A stretch of 7,262 bases of DNA. It comes from an uncultured Mycoplasmatota bacterium (GTDB lineage Bacteria; Bacillota_I; Bacilli_A; RF39; UBA660). The stretch lies in NCBI GenBank assembly GCA_946407055.1, contig CAMJMP010000039.1:1-7262 (forward strand), in the 5' to 3' direction. Below the pieces are notes generated by a model. That model did no database searches, had not been told where the DNA came from, and worked only from the letters and a program-made list of their open reading frames with translations. Below are positions 1 through 5,875 of the stretch, in pieces (the stretch's first letter is position 1; every line of letters begins with the position of its first letter). The translations under genes and the position numbers were made by a program.

Positions 1-213
1 ATGATAACCTTTACCTGGATCATAATCTATTCTTGTTACTACTCTACCATCAAAAGACATTCTACCAATAACTTTACCAAAACCATAGCTCTTTCTTAAT
101 CTTCCAATAACAGGTTTACTTCCTGCTCCAAATCTTCCTGATTCATCCATTAAAAAAGCTAAGTATCTCAAAGCATGATCAAAAGTCATAGGTCTTGTAC
201 TTGTTTCTGCCAT
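1..213 (-). CDS. Unrecognised protein, N-terminal 71 residues only (gene runs off the left edge)
   Basis: An open frame starts with ATG at 213 and is still open at base 1, giving 71 residues without a stop. An AGGTGA ribosome binding site lies at 220-225, and a TATAAT box preceded by TG lies just upstream, after the metK terminator, so the start and an independent promoter are both credible. The visible part is basic and glycine-rich, with no signal peptide or membrane segment. It begins MAETSTRPMTFDHALRYLAF and reaches a motif R-I-D-Y-D-P-G-K-G-Y-H at residues 61-71. I do not recognise the family. The terminal motif vaguely recalls D-Y-D-P-x-K-G-x-H stretches near the ends of some small nuclease-like or polymorphic-toxin C-terminal domains, but this is a weak memory-based resemblance and not an assignment. 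The coding call is fairly sure; the function is unknown. Confidence 0.7.
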   Translation of the reverse strand, partial: MAETSTRPMTFDHALRYLAFLMDESGRFGAGSKPVIGRLRKSYGFGKVIGRMSFDGRVVTRIDYDPGKGYH

Positions 214-231
214 CTATCTTCACCTAACAAA

Positions 232-237
232 ATTATA
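232..237 (-). promoter_or_regulatory. Extended -10 box (TGT-TATAAT) for the partial gene at 1-213
   Basis: The minus strand reads TGTTATAAT, a perfect -10 hexamer with the TGn extension. No good -35 is seen 16-18 nt upstream, where the metK terminator stem lies. The predicted start of transcription (about 225) falls on the AGGTGA ribosome binding site, giving a very short leader. Confidence 0.45.
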
Positions 238-240
238 ACA

Positions 241-271
241 TATAAAAAAGACATTATTAAATGTCTTTTTA
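241..271 (-). terminator. Intrinsic terminator after metK
   Basis: Arms at 245-255 and 260-270 form a perfect 11-bp stem (core GACATT/AATGTC extended by A-T pairs) with the 4-nt loop ATTA, read as TAAT in the minus-strand transcript. On the minus strand the 3' arm ends in a run of six Ts. The hairpin begins within the metK stop codon, so it ends the metK transcript immediately after the gene. Confidence 0.85.
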
Positions 272-1378
272 TAGTTGAACTATTTTTTCCCAACTCATAT
301 CATTTTTACCAAAATGACCATAATTAGTTGTTTTCTTATAAATAGGTTTTCTTAAATCTAAATATTTAATAATACCTTGTGGTGTTAAATCAAATGTGTT
401 CATTATTTTATTAACAATCTCTTCTTCTGGAATCGTATTAGTACCAAATGTATCTATACAAACGGATACTGGTTCAGCTACACCTATTGCATAAGATATT
501 TGTATTTCACATTTCTTAGCATACTTATTTGCTACAACATTCTTAGCAATACATCTAGCCATATAAGAAGCTGATCTGTCTACTTTAGTAGCATCTTTAC
601 CACTAAACGCACCGCCACCATGTCTAGCATAGCCACCATAAGTGTCTACTATAATTTTTCTTCCTGTTAAACCACTATCACCTAATGGACCACCTATAAC
701 AAATCTACCAGTTGGATTAATTAATATCTTTGTCTTTTCATCTATTAAGTTATTAGGTATTATTTCTCTTATAACTTCTTTTTCGATTTCTTTTCTTAAT
801 ACATCGATATCTTTGTCATCTTTATGCTGTACTGATACTATTACTGTATCTATTCTTTTGACTTTATCATCATCATATTCTACAGTTACTTGTGTTTTAC
901 CATCTGCACCTATTCCATCGATAACATGATTTTTTCTAACTTCTGTTAATCTTCTAGCAAGTTTGTGAGCTAGTGTTATTGCCATTGGCATTAACTCTTC
1001 AGTTTCATCACAAGCAAAACCAAACATCATTCCTTGGTCTCCTGCTCCACCAACTTCATCATTTGTTCCTAATGCTATATCAGGTGATTGTTTAGAAATA
1101 TTAACTATAACTTCACAAGTCTTGTAATCAATATCTACGTCTCCAAAATAACCTATTTCTTTAATAGCATTTCTTACTACTTCCTCAATATTGACTACTC
1201 CATTAGATGTTATTTCTCCTGTTACAAACACCACATTTTTACCGGCCACACATTCACAACCGACTCTTGATTTTGGATCCTGTTCCAAAAATGCATCTAG
1301 AATACTATCTGATATAAAATCACATAGTTTATCAGGATGCCCTTCTGTTACACTCTCTGATGTAAACAACTTTTTCAT
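269..1378 (-). CDS. metK: S-adenosylmethionine synthetase (methionine adenosyltransferase)
   Basis: A cytoplasmic enzyme that makes S-adenosylmethionine from methionine and ATP, releasing phosphate and pyrophosphate; it normally works as a tetramer with Mg and K. The 369-residue protein shows the family hallmarks in order: GHPDK at 13-17 in the N-terminal substrate region, the signature GAGDQG at 111-116, the second signature GGGAFSGKD at 254-262, and the C-terminal YGHFG. The length is slightly below the 380-400 residues usual in bacteria, but no domain is missing. The frame is open 19 codons further upstream, to 1435. I chose ATG 1378 because it gives the conserved MKKLFTSESVTEGHPDK start and has AAGGA at 1386-1390, seven bases away; the upstream extension would translate the riboswitch terminator. 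Expression is controlled by the SAM-I riboswitch directly upstream. The stop codon overlaps the following terminator, so metK is monocistronic apart from possible read-through from above. Confidence 0.98.
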   Translation of the reverse strand: MKKLFTSESVTEGHPDKLCDFISDSILDAFLEQDPKSRVGCECVAGKNVVFVTGEITSNGVVNIEEVVRNAIKEIGYFGDVDIDYKTCEVIVNISKQSPDIALGTNDEVGGAGDQGMMFGFACDETEELMPMAITLAHKLARRLTEVRKNHVIDGIGADGKTQVTVEYDDDKVKRIDTVIVSVQHKDDKDIDVLRKEIEKEVIREIIPNNLIDEKTKILINPTGRFVIGGPLGDSGLTGRKIIVDTYGGYARHGGGAFSGKDATKVDRSASYMARCIAKNVVANKYAKKCEIQISYAIGVAEPVSVCIDTFGTNTIPEEEIVNKIMNTFDLTPQGIIKYLDLRKPIYKKTTNYGHFGKNDMSWEKIVQL

Positions 1379-1385
1379 ATATTCT

Positions 1386-1390
1386 TCCTT
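1386..1390 (-). promoter_or_regulatory. Ribosome binding site of metK
   Basis: AAGGA on the minus strand, seven bases before ATG 1378, inside a purine-rich stretch (AGAAGGAAG). It decides the metK start in favour of 1378 over the in-frame ATG at 1435, which lies within the terminator hairpin. Confidence 0.75.
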
Positions 1391-1413
1391 CTTTCCTGAA
1401 TATATGTTCCAAG

Positions 1414-1445
1414 AAAAAAATCTCTTTGTGCTCAAAGAGATTTTT
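1414..1445 (-). terminator. Riboswitch expression platform: intrinsic terminator in the metK leader
   Basis: TCTCTTTG (1421-1428) and CAAAGAGA (1433-1440) form an 8-bp stem with the 4-nt loop TGCT (AGCA in the RNA), extended by five A-T pairs. On the minus strand it ends in a run of seven Ts. It lies 20 nt downstream of the SAM-I aptamer and 35 nt before the metK ATG, the expected place for the SAM-dependent OFF structure. The 5' arm in the RNA (AATCTCT, 1442-1436) is perfectly complementary to AGAGATT inside the aptamer (1546-1540), which could provide an antiterminator; that pairing is an inference. Confidence 0.88.
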
Positions 1446-1465
1446 AATTATTTTCTTAATTATAA

Positions 1466-1562
1466 TCATCATTCAAAGCACAATACTTTGTCGGTCTTAG
1501 CACCTAACTTAAATAGGTTGCTGCGGAGTCATAAAGCCGAATCTCTCGTCCGCTCTTGATAA
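1466..1562 (-). ncRNA. SAM-I (S-box) riboswitch aptamer
   Basis: Read on the minus strand, the S-box core is clear. P1 is formed by TTATCA (1562-1557) and TGATGA (1471-1466). AGAG follows, then a P2 stem GCGGA/TCCGC around a loop containing TCGG, then GCAACC. P3 is ACCTA/TAGGT followed by GCTAA, and P4 is CAAAG/CTTTG. The loop TCGG (1540-1537) is the exact complement of CCGA (1494-1491) after GCTAAGA, which matches the P2-loop/J3-4 pseudoknot that defines SAM-I aptamers. It sits between a promoter and an intrinsic terminator upstream of metK, so it should switch transcription off when SAM is bound. This family commonly controls methionine and SAM genes in Firmicutes. The right P1 boundary could extend a few bases. 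Confidence 0.95.
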
Positions 1563-1578
1563 CACATATTCGATTTAA

Positions 1579-1606
1579 ATTATACCTGTTTTTTTATCAT
1601 TGTCAA
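1579..1606 (-). promoter_or_regulatory. Sigma-A-type promoter of the metK riboswitch transcript
   Basis: The minus strand has a perfect TTGACA (-35, 1606-1601) and a perfect TATAAT (-10, 1584-1579) separated by 16 bp. Transcription should start near 1572, about 10 nt before the aptamer. The -35 box lies only 3 bp from the stop codon of the upstream gene. Confidence 0.9.
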
Positions 1607-1609
1607 TAA

Positions 1610-2461
1610 TTAGACCCCTGGTCGGTCTGCTTTAATCATTTCTTGATCACCAACCATATAATATCTTTTACTATCTAAATCTAATTTCCTTATTGATCCT
1701 TTATTAACTAATAATTCATAATCAGCAAATTCTTTAACAACATTACCATTTAAGAATTCTTCAAATTCTTCTGCTTTTATTTCAGTAATATATGGTAAGT
1801 AATAAACATTACCATTCTCTCTAGTTACTGTAACTGGCATACTATAATCCACTATTGCATAAGCATTAGCAGTTTTAACAACCAAGAATGCATGTCCTTC
1901 TTCTTTACCATTATGTTTAACTGCTCCAGTGCAATAATAAGACTCAAATCCAAATAGTGATAAAAGATTTTGTGCTACTGCTGCTCTTTCTGAACATTGA
2001 GCAATACCTAATCCCCTTAAATCACCTATTTGATTTTTTTCTAATCTTGCAAATAGTTCATCATCTGTTTTAGTTTCTTGCCACGCTCTTTGAAAAAAGA
2101 AATCATATCTCATATCACGATCATATCTAGGATAACCAAAATAATAATTTATAAAACTCTCTAAAGAATTTATAAAACCTTGTTTATTTTGTAAATGTTC
2201 ATCTTTCCAAACCATAATTGCATATTCATAAATATAATCAGTAGTTTCCATACCATAAGTTTCTATTCCCATATTACTATATCTAACTCTTGTTTTTGGA
2301 TGAATAAAACCTTTATATGTTTTCTTAGAAGATTCTCTATCAAATCCTAAAGTAACACCTTTTATACTATCTTTATAAACTTCTTCTAAAGCTTTATCAA
2401 CAAGCTTCTTAACTTCTTTTTCGTTCTTACATTGTTTTATTTGCGAAAATAAATTTTCCAT
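1610..2461 (-). CDS. Transglutaminase-like (cysteine protease fold) protein, cytoplasmic
   Basis: A 283-residue protein with a likely transglutaminase-like core. Cys156 lies in GIAQCSERA, His190 in EGHAFLVV and Asp205 in YAIVDYS. This Cys-His-Asp order and spacing matches transglutaminase/papain-like folds, whose members act as proteases, amidases or cross-linking enzymes. The N-terminal 150 residues are mostly helical-looking, aromatic and charged, and the C-terminal 60 residues are a predicted strand-rich tail; neither is recognised. There is no signal peptide or membrane segment, so it probably acts in the cytoplasm, unlike many transglutaminase-like proteins, which are exported. ATG 2461 is preceded by AGGGG at 2470-2474. 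It follows the dehydrogenase gene after 38 bp that contain a hairpin. No terminator of its own is seen; read-through would run into the metK riboswitch. The substrate is unknown. An alternative is an inactive scaffold of the same fold. Confidence 0.85.
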   Translation of the reverse strand: MENLFSQIKQCKNEKEVKKLVDKALEEVYKDSIKGVTLGFDRESSKKTYKGFIHPKTRVRYSNMGIETYGMETTDYIYEYAIMVWKDEHLQNKQGFINSLESFINYYFGYPRYDRDMRYDFFFQRAWQETKTDDELFARLEKNQIGDLRGLGIAQCSERAAVAQNLLSLFGFESYYCTGAVKHNGKEEGHAFLVVKTANAYAIVDYSMPVTVTRENGNVYYLPYITEIKAEEFEEFLNGNVVKEFADYELLVNKGSIRKLDLDSKRYYMVGDQEMIKADRPGV

Positions 2462-2480
2462 TCTAACATCCCCTCAGGAA

Positions 2481-2505
2481 AAATAGTAACTCTTAGTTAC
2501 TATTT
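2481..2505 (-). terminator. Hairpin across the dehydrogenase stop codon, weak or partial terminator
   Basis: Arms 2481-2491 and 2495-2505 are perfect 11-bp inverted repeats with a 3-nt loop (CTT). On the minus strand the 3' arm ends TTT, followed by TT and then CC, so the U-tract is five bases. It includes the TAG stop at 2500-2502 and ends about 7 nt before the ribosome binding site of the next gene. It could be a leaky terminator that lowers expression of the transglutaminase-like gene, or an mRNA-stabilising element. Confidence 0.6.
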
Positions 2506-3522
2506 ACTTGGATCAACTATAATCTTAATAGAATCACTCTTACCAGATATTAATTCGTCATATGATTCATTAGTTTTATCTAAACCAACTATCTTAGACA
2601 TAAATTTCATTACATCTATTTGTTTATTTTCCATTAGATCTAAGCAAGTTTTAAACTCAGCTTTAGTATATGCAATAGCACCTATCATTGTTATTTCATG
2701 TGTAACTGCAATAATACTTGGTATTGCTATTGGTGCCATTGATACACCAACTAAAATAATCTTTCCACCAGGTCTTACTGCTGTTAATGCACTACTTACA
2801 GCTGGTGCATTACCACAACATTCTACTACTACATCAAATCCACCTGGAGCTGCATTTTGAACATCTTGAGCAAAATCTCCAGTTGCTAAGATATAACCAT
2901 CAGCAACACCTAATTCTACTGCTTTTTTAGCTCTTGCTTCATTAACTTCAGACACTATAACTTTACTAGCACCTTCCATCTTAGCAAACATTGCTGATGT
3001 TAAACCAATAATACCAGAACCTACAACTAATACCTTTTCACCAACTTTAATATCAGCTAAGTGAATAGCATGTAAGCCAACTGCAGTTGGTTCTACCATT
3101 GCAGCTTCTTCATCTGTTACATTGTCAGGTACTTTAATAACTAAATCATCTCTAACATTAATCTTACTAGTTAATCCACCTGGATTATCTAGTGATAAAC
3201 CTACTGCTTTATCCCAAGTATGAATACAGAATTGAGGATTACCAGTTAAACAAGCTTCACATTCTCCACATGGACTTATTGGTAAAGCTGTAACTCTATC
3301 TCCAACATTTAAATCTTCTCTTCCACCATTGTAAATAACTCTACCACAGAATTCATGACCCATTACTAATCCTTCTGGTTGACCAACTTCATAATAATGT
3401 AAGTCAGATCCACATATACCAGTTCTTGTAACTTCTATCATTACTTTTCCTGTAATAGGACTAGGTTCTTCTATTTCTCCTATTTCAATTTTTTTAGCTC
3501 CTACTAATTTTGCACACTTCAT
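2500..3522 (-). CDS. Zinc-dependent medium-chain alcohol/polyol dehydrogenase
   Basis: A 340-residue member of the medium-chain dehydrogenase/reductase family, closest in pattern to sorbitol, threonine and 2,3-butanediol dehydrogenases. Predicted catalytic zinc ligands are Cys37 (GICGSD), His56 and Glu57 (GHEFCG), with Glu144 in MVEPTAVGLH. The structural zinc loop has Cys85, Cys88, Cys91 and Cys99. The Rossmann fold begins with GSGIIG (168-173), and Glu192 at the end of the second strand suggests NAD rather than NADP. The length is normal and all key residues are present. It should oxidise a secondary alcohol or polyol to a ketone, or do the reverse, in the cytoplasm; the exact substrate cannot be read from the sequence. 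ATG 3522 has AAGGAG nine bases upstream, overlapping the stop of the preceding gene, so the two are probably cotranscribed and translationally coupled. Confidence 0.93.
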   Translation of the reverse strand: MKCAKLVGAKKIEIGEIEEPSPITGKVMIEVTRTGICGSDLHYYEVGQPEGLVMGHEFCGRVIYNGGREDLNVGDRVTALPISPCGECEACLTGNPQFCIHTWDKAVGLSLDNPGGLTSKINVRDDLVIKVPDNVTDEEAAMVEPTAVGLHAIHLADIKVGEKVLVVGSGIIGLTSAMFAKMEGASKVIVSEVNEARAKKAVELGVADGYILATGDFAQDVQNAAPGGFDVVVECCGNAPAVSSALTAVRPGGKIILVGVSMAPIAIPSIIAVTHEITMIGAIAYTKAEFKTCLDLMENKQIDVMKFMSKIVGLDKTNESYDELISGKSDSIKIIVDPSK

Positions 3523-3531
3523 TTATACCAA

Positions 3532-3538
3532 CTCCTTA
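3532..3538 (-). promoter_or_regulatory. Ribosome binding site of the dehydrogenase overlapping the upstream stop codon
   Basis: The minus strand reads TAAGGAG: the TAA (3538-3536) ends the RsgI-like gene and AAGGAG (3537-3532) is the Shine-Dalgarno sequence of the dehydrogenase, nine bases before its ATG. The genes are 13 bp apart. This is the usual layout of translational coupling. Confidence 0.75.
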
Positions 3539-4921
3539 TTTATGTTTAGGTTCTACTACTTCTAATTTAATACACTTATCTCCATCAAGTCTTAAATTAG
3601 GTCCTTCACATCTATAACCATCTATCATTTCAGTAATCTTATCTTTAAAAATACATCTTCCATCCCTTTTCTCTGAACCATCTTCACATTGAATATCATT
3701 TCCTGCAGGATAGCTTTCTTTTCTAATACATTTATTACCTTCTACTTCAAATCCATATTCACATTTATATTTAGTTACTACTGGATCAATATATTTAATA
3801 GATCCTTCACAAATTTCATCCCTACTATTATACTTTTTACCATCTCTAGCTCCAGCACATATCAAGATGTTACTTGCATCATCCCAACATTCACCATTAA
3901 CTCTTATCTTACCAGGACATCCTGTATCAATAACTGGTGCTCTATGCCAATAACATTTACCATTAGCTTTTGTCCATTCTGTTCCATCATTTAATTCACA
4001 AGGACTTACTGGATGAGTTGCTCTAGATAAATCAACACAAACAGCATCATTAGCATCTCCTGCATCTGCACCAGTTAAACCCATTTCAAGTCTTGTTTTC
4101 TTCTCTCCACTAGTGCATTCCCACTCAGCAGGTCTTGCTTCTCTTTCTTCTGTTCTATAACATTTATCTCCTTCTAAAGTAAAACCTTCATTACAAACAT
4201 AACTATCTAATCTTGTATGTCTACCTTCTAAATAGCACTTATTATCAAATTCAACATATCCTTCTGGACATACTTTACTAGCTGTAGCTGGTTCTGACCC
4301 ATTTTCTTTAACACAAGAATCTCCATCTAATCTATAACCTTCATCACAGTATCTACCAGATTCCTTATACTCTTTTAATTCTTTAACAGGTCTTTCTGTA
4401 AAATCTTCAAAAGATAATCCATCAGAATCTTTAATAATTTGATTTATATAAGCAGCTTTAGCTGGTGTAATGCCATATTTCTTAGCTAACTTCTTATCTT
4501 CTTTAGATACTTCTTCAATTATTGCTAGATGTGGATCTATATCTCTTTCTCTAAAGGCTTTAGTAACTTCATCAATTACATAATCATCTTCTATTTGACC
4601 TTCTTTATATAGAATTACATCGACATAGCCATCTCTTGTATAATCGTTTTCAATTAATTTATCAACAATTATAATTAATCCTTCTTTTAATTTTTTACCT
4701 TTAAGATCATCGCTAATAACTTTTTTAGCATCATCATTTAAAGCTTTAACATCTACTATTTTCTTCTCTTTATCCAAAGATAATTCAATACTTGGATTAA
4801 TATCTAAGGTGATTATTGTTAAATCTTTTTGCTTTCCTTTACTTAATAATAAAATCCCTATACTTATTCCAATTACTACCACCCAAAAAATGATAATAGG
4901 AATCACTATATTCTTTTTCAT
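3536..4921 (-). CDS. Membrane-anchored RsgI-like ectodomain protein with Cys-rich modules
   Basis: A 461-residue protein with three parts. Residues 4-27 form one hydrophobic segment after only MKK, giving an N-in, C-out anchor. Residues 34-160 resemble the extracellular region next to the membrane in anti-sigma factor RsgI: TLDINPSIELSLD at 38-50, then VDVKALNDDAKKV. In RsgI proteins the Asn-Pro bond of this motif is cut autocatalytically; here it is Asn42-Pro43. Residues 190-461 hold 20 cysteines in ten pairs, mostly 10-16 residues apart, in modules of the type Y-x-C-x-x-G-[FY]-x-x-x-G-[DN]-x-C; the first 190 residues have none. The cytoplasmic sigma-I-binding domain of true RsgI is absent. 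I chose ATG 4921 (AGGTGA at 4926-4931) over ATG 4939, which has no ribosome binding site. No sorting signal is seen at the C-terminus. It is probably a surface sensor, adhesin or stress-related protein; the function is inferred and not established. Confidence 0.85.
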   Translation of the reverse strand: MKKNIVIPIIIFWVVVIGISIGILLLSKGKQKDLTIITLDINPSIELSLDKEKKIVDVKALNDDAKKVISDDLKGKKLKEGLIIIVDKLIENDYTRDGYVDVILYKEGQIEDDYVIDEVTKAFRERDIDPHLAIIEEVSKEDKKLAKKYGITPAKAAYINQIIKDSDGLSFEDFTERPVKELKEYKESGRYCDEGYRLDGDSCVKENGSEPATASKVCPEGYVEFDNKCYLEGRHTRLDSYVCNEGFTLEGDKCYRTEEREARPAEWECTSGEKKTRLEMGLTGADAGDANDAVCVDLSRATHPVSPCELNDGTEWTKANGKCYWHRAPVIDTGCPGKIRVNGECWDDASNILICAGARDGKKYNSRDEICEGSIKYIDPVVTKYKCEYGFEVEGNKCIRKESYPAGNDIQCEDGSEKRDGRCIFKDKITEMIDGYRCEGPNLRLDGDKCIKLEVVEPKHK

Positions 4922-4925
4922 AGTA

Positions 4926-4931
4926 TCACCT
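4926..4931 (-). promoter_or_regulatory. Ribosome binding site deciding the RsgI-like start
   Basis: AGGTGA on the minus strand, four bases before ATG 4921. The same AGGTGA form precedes the WYL gene and the partial gene at 1-213. It makes the six-codon-longer start at 4939 unlikely. Confidence 0.7.
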
Positions 4932-4937
4932 ATTATC

Positions 4938-4943
4938 ATTATA
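4938..4943 (-). promoter_or_regulatory. Possible extended -10 box before the RsgI-like gene
   Basis: The minus strand reads TGGTATAAT, a perfect -10 with a TGn extension, in the 30-bp gap after the SIS gene. No -35 is seen at 17 bp (AATGGG). The predicted start (about 4931) falls on the ribosome binding site, so the leader would be about 10 nt. It may give the RsgI-like, dehydrogenase and transglutaminase-like genes their own promoter. Confidence 0.4.
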
Positions 4944-4951
4944 CCATAGAC

Positions 4952-5875
4952 CTATAATTCCCCATTGTATTTATATAGTTTCTTTACAATTGGATTATAA
5001 TCTACTCCAGATAAATCTTTTTGTTTAACTTTTGCTATATATCTACTTAAATACATTGATTTAACTAAACCTAGGAAATCTCCTTCTATTGTGCTATCTA
5101 CATCAATTACTTCTACATGTTTATAATACTGTGGTAATTCACCTAATAATAACTTATCTAATTCTTTACCAGTATTAAAATATATAGCTATATTATCATT
5201 AACCGTAGAAGTTGTACTTCTACCATGACAATAAGCATATTTATCATGTACTATTGGTATACCTATACCTGATTCACACATTGTACTTTCTAAATATTTA
5301 CTTCCTGTAGAAGTATCTAACCCAGTAAATATTTCATAAGCATCACACTCTGGATCAAAGCCAAAGCTATATTCCTTAATATAATTATCTAATATTTCCA
5401 TAACACTATCTTTATGATCTAAATAGAAATTAAATATTACTGAACAAGGTATCAATGTTGCTCCTAAAGATATAAAACTCTTTTCTGCATCTTCACATAC
5501 ATAGTTTAAACTTGTTACACTCTTATCTTCTGCCTCTCTACTAGCAAGTAAATAATGATTCAAATCATTATTAAATGCTAGTTGTACTCCATAGTTATTA
5601 CCAGAATAACTACAAGCTAATACATTCTTATAACCTCTTAGATTTAAATAATTAAAATCTCTTGGTTCTGTATTCCTTGTAACAATTCCATTCTTTTGAT
5701 TTAGTACCTTTGTTGTAAATTCTGATACAACACTAGAACCACCAACCCCTGAAACTAAAGTAGCTCCTTTTAACTGCTCTAATTCTTTCTTTATCCTTTC
5801 TAAATCTGTTTTTGAAAAAGCATCTTTTACTCTTTCATGTAATTTTTCGAAGTTCTCTTCCATATTCTTCTTCAT
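4952..5875 (-). CDS. SIS-domain (phosphosugar-binding fold) protein
   Basis: A 307-residue cytoplasmic protein that looks like a two-lobed sugar isomerase (SIS) protein. The first lobe has a strand plus the loop GVGGSS at 43-48 and the phosphate-loop-like SYSGNN at 89-94, as in the S-x-S-G motif of SIS domains. The second lobe has Glu201 in MCESGIG and HGR at 217-219, where glucosamine-6-phosphate synthase-like and deglycase-like relatives carry E and HG motifs. Typical members bind or isomerise phosphosugars, for example amino-sugar phosphates. The substrate here is unknown, and N replaces the usual T in S-x-S-G-x-T. The N-terminus (1-36) is highly charged and helical. The protein contains no tryptophan. 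ATG 5875 is chosen because AAGGAGGA lies six bases upstream; Met5 is too far away. That ribosome binding site is buried in a hairpin. The WYL regulator gene lies 55 bp upstream on the same strand. Confidence 0.8.
   Translation of the reverse strand: MKKNMEENFEKLHERVKDAFSKTDLERIKKELEQLKGATLVSGVGGSSVVSEFTTKVLNQKNGIVTRNTEPRDFNYLNLRGYKNVLACSYSGNNYGVQLAFNNDLNHYLLASREAEDKSVTSLNYVCEDAEKSFISLGATLIPCSVIFNFYLDHKDSVMEILDNYIKEYSFGFDPECDAYEIFTGLDTSTGSKYLESTMCESGIGIPIVHDKYAYCHGRSTTSTVNDNIAIYFNTGKELDKLLLGELPQYYKHVEVIDVDSTIEGDFLGLVKSMYLSRYIAKVKQKDLSGVDYNPIVKKLYKYNGEL

Noticed and set aside
642..929. Plus-strand open frame inside metK
   Set aside because: A shadow of the metK coding strand in an AT-rich genome; no ribosome binding site and a low-complexity Ser/Thr/Ile-rich product.
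1088..1270. Plus-strand open frame inside metK
   Set aside because: A shadow frame with Tyr/Phe/Asn-rich composition, overlapping the conserved metK sequence.
1379..1435. N-terminal extension of metK by 19 codons
   Set aside because: It would start inside the riboswitch terminator hairpin. The conserved MetK start and a ribosome binding site support ATG 1378.
1191..1559. Plus-strand open frame over the metK start and the riboswitch
   Set aside because: It is antisense to metK and to a well-supported structured RNA, has no ribosome binding site, and its protein resembles nothing.
3689..3994. Plus-strand open frame inside the RsgI-like gene
   Set aside because: Antisense to the Cys-rich modules; no start signals and an Ile/Phe/Ser/Thr-rich product typical of shadows.
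4922..4939. Earlier ATG of the RsgI-like gene (adds MIIGDT)
   Set aside because: No ribosome binding site precedes it and it overlaps the likely -10 box; AGGTGA directs initiation to 4921.
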